A stretch of 64,000 nt of DNA, from positions 1,240,001 through 1,304,000 of the forward strand of contig JAWWNJ010000026.1 in assembly GCA_037176885.1 (NCBI GenBank), written 5' to 3'. The translations under genes were made by a program, and so were the position numbers. The notes below the pieces were generated by a model. It searched no databases. It was not told the origin of the DNA and worked only from the letters and a program-made list of their open reading frames with translations. This stretch comes from Favolaschia claudopus. Its lineage: Eukaryota > Basidiomycota > Agaricomycetes > Agaricales > Mycenaceae. Shown piece by piece: positions 44,801 to 51,213 of this stretch (positions are counted from its first letter, which is position 1; every line of letters starts with the position of its first letter).

Positions 44801-47800
44801 ACCGCTTACAGTAAGTTTTTACTCCAATCCTCATAGACATGTCCTGAGCCTCCATAGCTCCGCAGGAGTGCGCTCAATCAGCTCTCACCGCCCCCGACTT
44901 GAGTGGTGCGACATACACCATTAACGATACTCCAGATGGCGACTCCGACTCGTCGTCGTCGGATGACTCGGACTCGGATTCGTCGGATTCGGATTCCGAC
45001 GACGAGGACGTAGAACTCCAACGTCGCCCAAAGAAGAAGCGTAAAGTTAATGCACCGAAAACGACTGTCACAACGACAGGATCGACAGGTGAGTGATTTC
45101 GGGTATTTTCTGCTCACTCTCTAAATTTGTACATACCCAGCTACTCCTGATGACGGTGCCGCCCCTGATAGCCACGAAGCCTCCGATAACGACGACAACT
45201 CCGATGGTGCGACCACGCCTACCAGGCCGCTCTTCGACGGTCCCTATTTAGGTTATCATATACCCGAGAAAAAGCGACAAGAAAACATTGCACGCAATAA
45301 AGCGCTTCTTGCACAGCTCATGAGCGACGTCGGGCCCGACCTCTCTACGCTCATGGACGAGTTGAAGTCGTCGGGACCGTCTTCACAGAAACCCCGGGCC
45401 GGTAAATCGAAGTCTACCCGTCCCCGTGCTGCGCCTCCCGCTCGCACACGCCAATCTTCTCGTCTAGCAAATGGCAGCACCACCGTGGACTCCGACAACC
45501 TCCCTCCGCCGGCATCAACGTCCCTTTCCCCACCGTCAGCCCCTCCGCCAGCATCCCCTCCCTTGGCGTCAGCGTCTCCCCCGCCGTCAGCATCCCCTCC
45601 CCCGCCGGCGTCAACGTCCCTTTCCCCACCGTCAGCCCCTCCGCCAGCATCCCCTCCCTTGGCGTCAGCGTCTCCCCCGCCGTCAGCGTCTCCCCCGCCG
45701 TCAGCATCCCCTCCCCCGGCTGCAGCGTCGCCCCCTTCGTTGTTGCCTCCTCCGGCGGTCCCGCATGATGACTCGCCGGCGGTACCGACGACTGACTCAG
45801 TCGTTGCGGAACCGACGAGTCTCCCTGGCGACCCAATCATACCAGCCGGAGGACCTGACTCGACAGCTCCAACTTTCCCCCCACTTTCTCAAGCAGCACA
45901 TGCGGCGATCGCGAACGTGCCCCCACCATCCCGTACTACGCGTTCGACAGCGATCCGACCTGCTTACCCGCCAAACGCACCGCCCTGGTTCAAAGACAGC
46001 CACGCCGCTATGACCAAGATCGACCTCGGCTGCCATTTCCAGGCATTGTTGGCAGTTTGGACGCGAATAGAAGCCGCCTCGCGCTTTGAACACAGCTCAT
46101 CAAATCTGTCAGCCAAATCTCGACCGAAACTAGTCGGCTCGTGGATCTCTTCTAATCGTCGCACTGAGCCGGTGGTAGAGAACCCCGCTGAGTATGCTGC
46201 GCAGTGGCAGCAGTGGTGGGACATACTTCAACCATCGTGGAGGGGAAAGGACGCGCGAGGGTTGTGGGTTGTCTCCGATAGCTACGGAGGCGGAGGTCAG
46301 GAGTGGGGTCCACTGTACCGGTGGGGAGTCAACGGTGTGTTAAGTATTGTGGCGTCGCTTTATTTCTGGGGTTGTGCGGTGCGATTTCAGCCCGAGAATT
46401 TGCGTGTCTGGGAAACTGCAGTTCATGATGTGATGTGGATGTTGGAGGGAATGGCAGTATACTACGAGATGTTTAAGGGAAAATTCTGATGCCTTGCGTA
46501 CTCGTACTCGACGTGAAATACTTAGTTAAAATTTTTGTGGTGTTAAAAAATTGCGAACTTAGAAAAATTTAGCGGGGTGGACATGGATCATGTGTTTTGG
46601 CTTCTTACTACGGAATCGCGAGTTGAAGTCAGTGATACTGTTACCACTCATAATTTTTATTCATACACTCCAGCAACACAATTATTGAAGAATGGTTCTT
46701 AAGGTAGTCAAAAGGATATTCTTAAAATTTTCCTGCACCAAAGTTGTGAGACGGTCGTTATTATCGAACACTACCCAGCATGAAAATTATCAAGGAGTAA
46801 ACAAGTCTTGTTGACGGGGCAAGGCGGAAAGTGATTAAGGCCACGGCGGGCGCCCTGCATCGCACCAAGCTGCATCAATCCGTCACATACGCCGCCCTTG
46901 TCTTGTTGCAGCGTCTAAAAGCGCGCTTCCCCACAGCGCGCGGCTCCTCGGGCCATCGTCTTTTCATTTCCGCTTTCATGATCGCTTCCAAGGTCATCTG
47001 CGACGACACCTACTCGAATAAATCGTGGAGCATCGTTGCGCAGGGAATGTTCACATTGCGAGAAATCAACCAGATAGAGCGTAAGATGTGCAACTACCTG
47101 GATTAGGAGCTCACTGTCGACACTGACGGCGGTTATGTAATGAAGTAGCGGTGGAAGAGGGCGGGTAACCGACCAAGCGGCGGAACGACGAGGGACGATG
47201 GTCGGGTGGTGAAGGGTGGGAAAAGGCTGGAAAGCCCCGAACAAGCGGCGGAACGACGAGGGACGATGGTCGGGTGGTGAAGGGTGGGAAAAGGCTGGAA
47301 AGCCCCGAACAAGCGGCGGAACGACGAGGGACGATGGTCGGGTGGTGAAGGGTGGGAAAAGGCTGGAAAGCCCCGAACAAGCGGCGGAACGACGAGGGAC
47401 GATGGTCGGGTGGTGAAGGGTGGGAAAAGGCTGGAAAGCCCCAAACAAGCGGTGGTCGCTGATTCGCGGGAAGAAGGCGGGAAGCGGAATCACGAGGGTG
47501 GTCGGGTGCTGATAATGTGGAAAGGGCCGAACAAGCGGAATGACGAGGAACATTTGTCGGGTGGTGAAGGGTGGGAAAAGGCTGGAAAGCCCCAAACAAG
47601 CGGCGGTCGCTGATTCGCGGGAAGAAGGTGCGGGCGGGAAGAGGGCGGGAAGCGCCGGATAACCGAATGATGAGGATTCATCGTCGGGTATTAATGGGTG
47701 GGAAGAGGGCGGGAAGCGCCGAAGAGATCTGAGGCACCATCAGAGACGAGCGAAAAGCGAAAAAAGTAAGCCATCAGTAAGTGCGAAAAAGTATCCCATC

Positions 47801-49716
47801 AACAAGTGCGAAAAAAATGCCCGCGCAATTTTTCTGGGCGAACAATTACCAGTGTTTTGGGCCCTTGAATCAGATGGCAAGCCAGATCAAAGCTGTAACA
47901 GAGCATATATGCACAGTGTTGCCCATAGCCAGTCTATTGGCCAGGTACGTGGCTTTTGAAACTGCAACCAATGTCTACGTCCGTGTTTTTTAGTTTATAT
48001 ATTAGTACTAGGGCTCTTCTTAATTCGTTTATTTGATAGATGTCATGACGCACCTTCTTCGCCATTGGAATTTGGATTGGGAAAAGGATTCTGCAGAAAG
48101 TCTCACACCGTGCGCATTTTCATCTTTATCTTTCAGTCAAGACTTCAAGTATTAACGAGTTGTAATTACAGGGAACACATATCTCTCCGTCTCTTTGGCA
48201 ATGTTGGAATTCAACCGCACAGCACTGCCGGGTCTTTGGGCAATTTCTTCAGCATTCATGATCGTATCTATGGCAATAATCCAAAGAAGATGCTTCAAGG
48301 ACCTCCGACCCTCAAACTACCTTCTCCTGCCATTTACCTGGAGGGGTTGATCTTGGTCAAAGAGGTGAGCCGTTGATTATTGGTCTTGCGCCTGAATTGT
48401 AATTCATTTACTTAGTATGAGGATCAAACCGGTGCCGAAGCCCCGTACTTTGTGCACACAGAAAAGGAAATCAGGAAGCGTAAACTAAGTGCAACCACTG
48501 GAAATGTCACAAGTGTTGTTAAGCGTACTCGAAGTAAGTCGCATTTCGCCGAACGAATGTAAAAGTATTAATAATGACTTACTATTGGTAGGCCAACTCC
48601 CGAGCCGCGTGTTTACACCCCTGCGCTCAGAAATTGGTGATCTTCCTGGCTTTTCAAAGGTCCTTTTCCTTTTTGCTACTGTCTCAGTGGCGAGGGATGG
48701 TGCAGTTAGCATTATCTGGCCGGATTCTACCGCCACTCCAGTGGCTTGTACTCTACAAGATACACCTCTAGGTCAAGGAAAGACGAAAAAGGTGTTCAAG
48801 GTGCGCTTTCAATTCAATTTTGATTCGATTTTACTCATCGAAGGTGTAGGCCATTTACGACAGGATGCCCTGGGTCGCCAAACGCTTCTTCGACATTGGT
48901 ACTGGGGAGGAACAAGTCGAAATTCACGAAAACTCAAAGTTCCTCATTCAAGAAATCACTCGCTTGGCAAAATCCGGGTATTATTTAGAACATTTCGTTG
49001 CTGAAGCGAAGCAGAGGGGAGTTAGTATAGACGAAAGTGAGCACTACCTTTTCTAATTATATGCTAACTCAGACTGATTTTCTTCAGCAATCTCCGTTAC
49101 TGATTTCAAACTTGGAATTGAGGTGGTACAAGACGGTGCCTCGCCTTCTCTTGCATCAGGAGTTTCACTCGATCGGTACCAAGATGCGAACACCAACTCC
49201 AACTCCAAATTGCTCTGGCTCTTTGAGCCTCGTCGATCCGCTCGTGTTGACCACTGGAGTGGAACCAATGACTATCCAGCTTGGCATCACAAGAAACTCG
49301 GCAGCACTTTGAACGCATTTACTCACTATGTATATCACCTCACCCAGGAATCCATAGTTCTTGCCGACCTTCAAAGTATGTTTGATTCTCTCCTCCATGT
49401 TGAGATTTATCCTAATAAATGTATCCCTTGTAGCTTCAACAGCTGTCAACGAACATGGAGACGGACTCAATGTCTTATTCGACATGATGACTCACACAAG
49501 CAATGGGTGCGTACTACTTGAGCACTCTTTTTCTGCAATGCCCTCAGAATTTACAGTGCCAGCGGGGTCGGTGATCATGGCCAGGAAGGCATCGATACCT
49601 TTGTTCAGAGCCACGAGTGCGTTGACCGGTGTGATGGATGTGGGCTCAGTAAGGAAGGATTTACAAAGGCTTTGAAGGAGTCGGGTGAATCTGACGAAGA
49701 AGAAGAAGATCAGTAG
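26893..49716 (+). CDS. Alpha-kinase (MHCK/EF2K type) with N-terminal zinc region, 570 aa; intron 2 holds the KDZ element
   Basis: Ten exons: 26893-27042, 27093-27363, 48040-48109, 48172-48364, 48416-48533, 48592-48800, 48850-49036, 49088-49375, 49434-49506, 49563-49716. All phases fit and there are no stops. Residues 1-75 carry Cys pairs (GECCG, GLCAACY, QCEGC, RCGSC), probably zinc-binding. The kinase domain has VAKRFF (Lys348, ATP binding), IVLADLQ, LFDMMTHT and GVGDHGQEGIDTF, then a Cys cluster SHECVDRCDGCG and an acidic tail, as in basidiomycete alpha-kinases. Exons 2 and 3 lie 20.7 kb apart. They join in phase as PMED-VMTHLLRHWN, and the intron minus the KDZ element is 61 nt. The protein would phosphorylate Ser/Thr; its substrate is unknown. 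Splicing of so long an intron is doubtful. Confidence 0.87.
27402..27408. repeat. 7-bp target-site duplication TTCTTAA, left of KDZ element
   Basis: Repeated at 48017-48023. Removing the interval plus one copy leaves a 61-nt GT-AG intron in the alpha-kinase gene. Confidence 0.72.
27730..31410 (-). CDS. KDZ transposase with CxC2 cysteine cluster, 1070 aa
   Basis: Ten exons: 31410-31111, 31058-30834, 30777-30397, 30347-30154, 30105-29943, 29895-29747, 29694-29300, 29250-29074, 29025-28117, 28049-27730. All introns are GT-AG with matching phases, and no internal stop. The N-terminus has an acidic basic-rich leader. A CxC2-type cysteine cluster follows (CCAHCSARF, CYECGQFLQCLDCCLENH, CKCAKSDD). 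The KDZ core shows GVGGCVCARHES-RPNGIGDLQKGER (about residue 450), YDIGCQWK, HASSHNEDCQ, GVGRSDGEGVERTWGVLNP and KIDNHNFLKNIG. The C-terminal part is helical with an IPG-P-H-G motif. This is the full set expected of an active Kyakuja-Dileera-Zisupton transposase. It lies at the left end of the 20.6-kb element. Confidence 0.94.
31756..32272 (-). CDS. Small RING-finger protein, 152 aa
   Basis: Two exons, 32272-32049 and 31990-31756, separated by a 58-nt GT-AG intron that falls inside the RING. The spliced domain reads CGIC-HQVKSHPVSYL-CGHSHCYVC-IRLWLERRW-TCPNC, the C3HC4 spacing of a RING-HC finger, so it may be an E3 ubiquitin ligase or a zinc-binding adaptor. The C-terminal part (APFRHFGEEAGLACDYPDW, VVTYDWSGL) is well preserved to the stop. 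The start codon is uncertain; the first 25 codons are low in family-like character, and an ATG at about 32197 is an alternative. It is the first cargo gene beside the KDZ transposase, transcribed in the same direction. Confidence 0.82.
32273..33253. other. Spacer between RING gene and the 135-aa gene, no supported gene
   Basis: Contains a 149-codon minus ORF (32579-33028) without recognisable domains or a convincing gene structure. AGGACAT/ATGTCC-like words recur around 32250-32300 and 33140-33250. Confidence 0.5.
33254..33661 (-). CDS. Conserved-looking 135-aa protein of unknown function
   Basis: A single exon as read, beginning MTTPPRKPNN. A helical core (VFNTYLLDIINAHPQARALSR, VSRVAMFYRVS) and a charged segment (QRAVRAQRQEEAQVIRREVA) precede DTPAAIAVLGWRETRSL. 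The sequence looks like a genuine protein, and I recall similar small proteins in agaric genomes, but I cannot name a domain. An upstream minus ORF (33894-33658; MQRDASQYSNSERISEILGD...) also looks coding and may be a 5' exon; I found no in-phase intron joining the two. Confidence 0.6.
   Translation of the reverse strand: MTTPPRKPNNILRGKENIPPSMSNLYPASSPSRQDVRGAVFNTYLLDIINAHPQARALSRAVSRVAMFYRVSTQNNVLGNETQRAVRAQRQEEAQVIRREVADTPAAIAVLGWRETRSLPLVHADLHHHFIQMSK
34955..38109 (+). CDS. 977-aa protein: long disordered acidic region, C-terminal TET/JBP-like fold without catalytic residues
   Basis: Five exons: 34955-35128, 35186-37149, 37205-37403, 37458-37554, 37610-38109, with phases consistent. The first 60 residues are basic and hydrophobic. 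About 600 residues of Asp/Ser/Pro-rich low complexity follow, with repeated DAE-ELMSSP blocks. Next come a basic stretch (RRSRRSLKGSSSKKP), which may be a nuclear signal, and a 320-residue C-terminal domain. The final exon resembles the double-stranded beta-helix of the fungal TET/JBP dioxygenases carried by KDZ elements: spacing around TTCELRYGDTPTF, GHTVLAASG and RRFLFRQY-AGVLRW. The iron-binding HxD and distal His seem replaced (FDDFND; KRIN). If right it would be an inactive, DNA-binding relative. The start and first intron (57 nt) are less certain than the rest. Confidence 0.75.
38849..39607 (-). CDS. Small basic/helical protein with acidic tail, 179 aa
   Basis: Five exons: 39607-39492, 39421-39367, 39314-39229, 39189-39130, 39071-38849, all GT-AG with compatible phases. 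The spliced protein is Arg/Lys/Glu-rich (LNRHLARNEKARIRMARYRAE, RERQYQAEYRARTAHARNRE, YLQRQQIRRKNARLRRL), likely a long helix or coiled coil. It ends in an acidic tail (LDEDEEDEEDDGPDASDVDDD). A charge-segregated protein like this could bind nucleic acid or chromatin, but no domain is recognised. It belongs to the KDZ cargo block and is transcribed with the next two minus-strand genes. Confidence 0.72.
40524..41450 (-). CDS. Tandem RNase H1 N-terminal (viroplasmin-like) domain protein, 258 aa
   Basis: Four exons: 41450-41227, 41176-41036, 40987-40718, 40665-40524, with phases consistent. After a disordered N-terminus and a Lys-rich linker (VRKIKVAKPKKKQYK) there are two copies of the RNase H1 N-terminal/Caulimovirus VI fold: YAVFAGRECGVYESWLIAKPLV-G-SNSIFRGYATLAEAQ and WFVVYRGILPGVYRSHLECQLNTSGIS followed by RENALKKFAEAV. 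This fold binds dsRNA and RNA/DNA hybrids in RNase H1. No RNase H catalytic domain follows. The last intron could end at either of two AGs 12 nt apart. It is part of the KDZ cargo. Confidence 0.83.
42456..43306 (-). CDS. RNase H1 N-terminal (viroplasmin-like) domain protein with Pro/Ala linker, 233 aa
   Basis: Four exons: 43306-43240, 43192-43121, 43068-42997, 42946-42456, GT-AG introns of 47-53 nt, frames matching. A short helical N-terminal part (FEIVLRTMASVNLDGV, VDAFQRVLDVVTSF) is followed by a Pro/Ala-rich linker with repeats (APVVAAPAAPVVAAPAAP). The C-terminal domain is VWYCIYQGKFVGVTLSHGAA-LSATVGVRGGRMRSYKTQLLALHAFNDAL, a single viroplasmin-like domain, which would bind RNA or RNA/DNA hybrid. 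No nuclease part is present. Two such genes side by side in the same element is unusual. Confidence 0.83.
43643..46489 (+). CDS. 857-aa protein with helical N-terminus, acidic block, SV40-like NLS and Pro-rich region; function unknown
   Basis: Six exons: 43643-43966, 44023-44450, 44518-44646, 44698-44810, 44858-45088, 45141-46489, all phases consistent. The N-terminus is strongly basic (MPKPRKRSRKKVAKED) and predicted helical (LRLWAEGARETILTPHLDAYQ, FHARVGWRVKDHEEP). A middle part with RCIDAVPDFIGPIL, TLIMGGPVPKYDGELRTLHVSYGRN leads to a run of Asp/Ser (about 358-385) and the nuclear signal PKKKRKV. A Pro/Ser/Ala region follows (about residues 520-600), and a folded C-terminus with conserved Trp (AQWQQWWDILQPSWRGKD, GLWVVSDSYGGGGQEWGPLYRWG, WMLEGMAVYYEMF). 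I recall multicopy relatives in agarics without assigned function. The architecture suggests a nuclear protein. Confidence 0.8.
45510..45730. repeat. Tandem duplication in the Pro-rich coding region
   Basis: A unit of about 96 bp starting near 45510 (CCGGCATCAACGTCCC) recurs at about 45605, followed by partial CCGTCAGCGTCTCCCCCG copies. It encodes SPP/ASP repeats. Confidence 0.75.
46831..47130 (+). pseudogene. Cyclin (PHO80/Pcl type) N-terminal domain fragment with nonsense mutation
   Basis: The frame encodes LHQSVTYAALVLLQRLKARF, then SGHRLFISAFMIASKVICDD, YSNKSW, and FTLREINQIERKMCNYLD, a good cyclin-box match of the fungal Pcl/Pho80 type. The conserved Trp after YLD is a TAG; the same frame then goes on as ELTVD. 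Sequence upstream of the fragment does not extend the gene. So this is a captured, dead cyclin piece near the right end of the KDZ element. Confidence in the family is high; in the exact limits, lower. Confidence 0.78.
47170..47710. repeat. 68-bp tandem repeat array, about 4 good copies plus degenerate ones
   Basis: The word AAGCGGCGGAACGACG recurs at 47175, 47243, 47311 and 47379, exactly 68 bp apart, followed by related but diverged units to about 47710 (GGGTGGGAAAAGGCTGGAAAG). The array lies 0.3-0.8 kb inside the right border of the KDZ element. Long ORFs on both strands here are a by-product of the repeat. Confidence 0.93.
47711..48016. other. Right subterminal region of the KDZ element
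   Basis: No gene. It contains a short direct duplication (AGTAAGTGCGAAAAAGTATCCC / CAACAAGTGCGAAAAAAATGCC) near 47775-47820. The end, in reverse complement, resembles the left end of the element. Confidence 0.55.
48017..48023. repeat. 7-bp target-site duplication TTCTTAA, right of KDZ element
   Basis: Matches 27402-27408 exactly; followed 16 bases later by the TAG acceptor of the alpha-kinase intron. Confidence 0.72.
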
Positions 49717-50479
49717 TATTATTTACTTACTATTTGAAATCCCTCGGAGCGTAGACCAGACTGCAATCGCTTATATTGTCTTGTTCTTCCTGATTTGATT
49801 CTTTCGGAGCAGAAACTAAGACAATTGCATTGTGGATTTCATTAAATTGATCTTGATTCTCTGCCCAAGACTAGAGTAGAGGTATTATAGTCATGTTACT
49901 TGTCCAGAATCTCCCTTTTGCATCTTTACGCTCCGAAATTGTACTGGTCGTTGACAAGTTGAACCGTGGGAATGCCTATTGATCGCATCAATGCAGCTCG
50001 AAAAAATTCAACCTCGACGATTTCTAGGTAGGCAGAGATACAGAATCAATAAATCTAGTCACTATTGAATATTAGTAGCTCAAATTAGCTCTATATCAGC
50101 TCATTTTAACTTTGTACGGCGCGGAAACCGAACATTTTGGGGGCAGATCTAATGTTTTTTCTTAGGCACCTAATAGTAGATGAATAGAGGCCTAGAGCTC
50201 AGGCAGTAATTTTTCCTCGATCATCAGTAGTACATAGATTACTGTGTTGGATTTCCGGACCATGTTTGTGCATAGAATTGAGGCGTAATAACCCCAACTT
50301 TGAGACGGCCGCATTACACAGCCACAGACAACATTTCACAATGTCCTCTGTTTCGCACGGGGGTTGCCTCAGAATACTCTATAATTTCTTTTCCGTTAAA
50401 ATAAGCTTCCTTAGCTTTCACCTGTACCTCAACTAGGCATGGGAACGTGCGATAGCCTGAGGATAGACTCAACACTATC
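49717..50479. other. Non-coding right arm of the TIR element
   Basis: From the alpha-kinase stop to the right inverted repeat. It has no ORF of note. The promoter word GTTGAACCGTGGGAA recurs at about 49961. Confidence 0.6.
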
Positions 50480-50589
50480 TTCCTAATTTGGCAGTTAGCA
50501 TCACGTACTTAGCCGCGGCACACTTCGGACTTCTTCGGAACTCGGATGTCAAAACTTCAAAACCAACCTCGACCATCCCGCCTACCGTA
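50480..50589 (-). repeat. Right terminal inverted repeat (110 bp)
   Basis: Reverse complement of 24051-24160; the outer end CCTACCGTA abuts the 7-bp duplication AATAGGG at 50590-50596. Confidence 0.92.
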
Positions 50590-50596
50590 AATAGGG
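50590..50596. repeat. 7-bp target-site duplication AATAGGG, right
   Basis: Exact match to 24044-24050. Confidence 0.88.
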
Positions 50597-51213
50597 AGCT
50601 TCTCCCTTTGTTTTGTGGTCTGCCTGCCGAGTGCTCCTCTCTGATGCGCTGAGCTGAATGATTTGCGTTCTAGCTAGACGCCCGGACGGTGTCTTACCTC
50701 ACGATTCGCGCTGACTGCTTCGATTGTCGTCAATGCTCCGAGCCTCCGACATACACGATGTACATTATGCCTTGGCCGATCTGTGTGTAATCACACGTCT
50801 TCGCGAGCTCGGAGCCTCTCCGAGTCGCGGGCAAGTAAAATTCAAGTTGACTGAGTTCAAATTGATAATTTATAAATATAATTTTGCGAGAGATTTCTCA
50901 GTCATTTTGTCTGTCCACTCGTTTCAAGGGATTCACAAAGGTACTTAATATTGGCCTGATCTTGGCTCCTTTCTTCCCTTCCTGCTAACAAGTCTAAGAC
51001 TAGTAGTAAGATTTGCGTTGGATTTGAGTAAGATCGGTGTACCGAGGATCGGTGGGCCGCGGCCCGGACATGAGCGCAAAGAAAGTGTTCGCACGTGGCG
51101 GCCGGTGTCCGTGATTTTCGGTACCGCCACATCGCACGGCTGTATTCTTGAATATATAAGAGACGAGAAAAGTTCGGTATGCTTTCCACGCTACGTCCAG
51201 CTTGCGTACAGCC
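50597..51213. other. Upstream region of the P450 gene
   Basis: About 0.6 kb between the TIR element and the P450 ATG. A TATA-like ATATATAAGA at about 51152-51161 lies some 55 bp upstream of the ATG and may mark the core promoter. Nothing else is recognised. Confidence 0.45.

Larger units (their letters stand above)
27409..48016 (-). mobile_element. KDZ-type DNA transposon with gene cargo (20.6 kb)
   Basis: Bounded by the 7-bp repeat TTCTTAA and by imperfect inverted ends: CACCCCTGGTGCTAGTA on the left and, in reverse complement, GAGCCCTAGTACTAATA on the right. Inside are an intact KDZ transposase (27730-31410), a RING protein, an unknown 135-aa protein, a 977-aa TET/JBP-like-end protein, a small basic protein, two viroplasmin-domain proteins and an 857-aa protein. 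A cyclin fragment and 68-bp tandem repeats lie near the right end. KDZ elements of fungi are known to carry TET/JBP genes. The borders are inferred from the restored intron. I cannot exclude that the cargo stretch arrived in several steps. Confidence 0.72.
24051..50589. mobile_element. TIR element carrying an integrase-core gene and an alpha-kinase gene (26.5 kb with nested KDZ element)
   Basis: The ends are 110-bp inverted repeats (24051-24160 and 50480-50589), about 95 percent identical and starting TACGGTAGGCGGG. The flanks are a perfect 7-bp duplication AATAGGG. The element's own content is a minus-strand integrase-core gene (24639-26203), a 0.69-kb shared promoter and a plus-strand alpha-kinase gene (26893-49716). 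The KDZ element at 27409-48016 is a later insertion. Without it and one 7-bp duplication the element is 5924 bp. The DDE gene is the obvious candidate for the enzyme moving it. The role of the kinase is unknown. Confidence 0.82.

Noticed and set aside
47133..47613. Long ORFs on both strands in the 68-bp array
   Set aside because: They exist because the unit has no stop in these frames; translations simply repeat.
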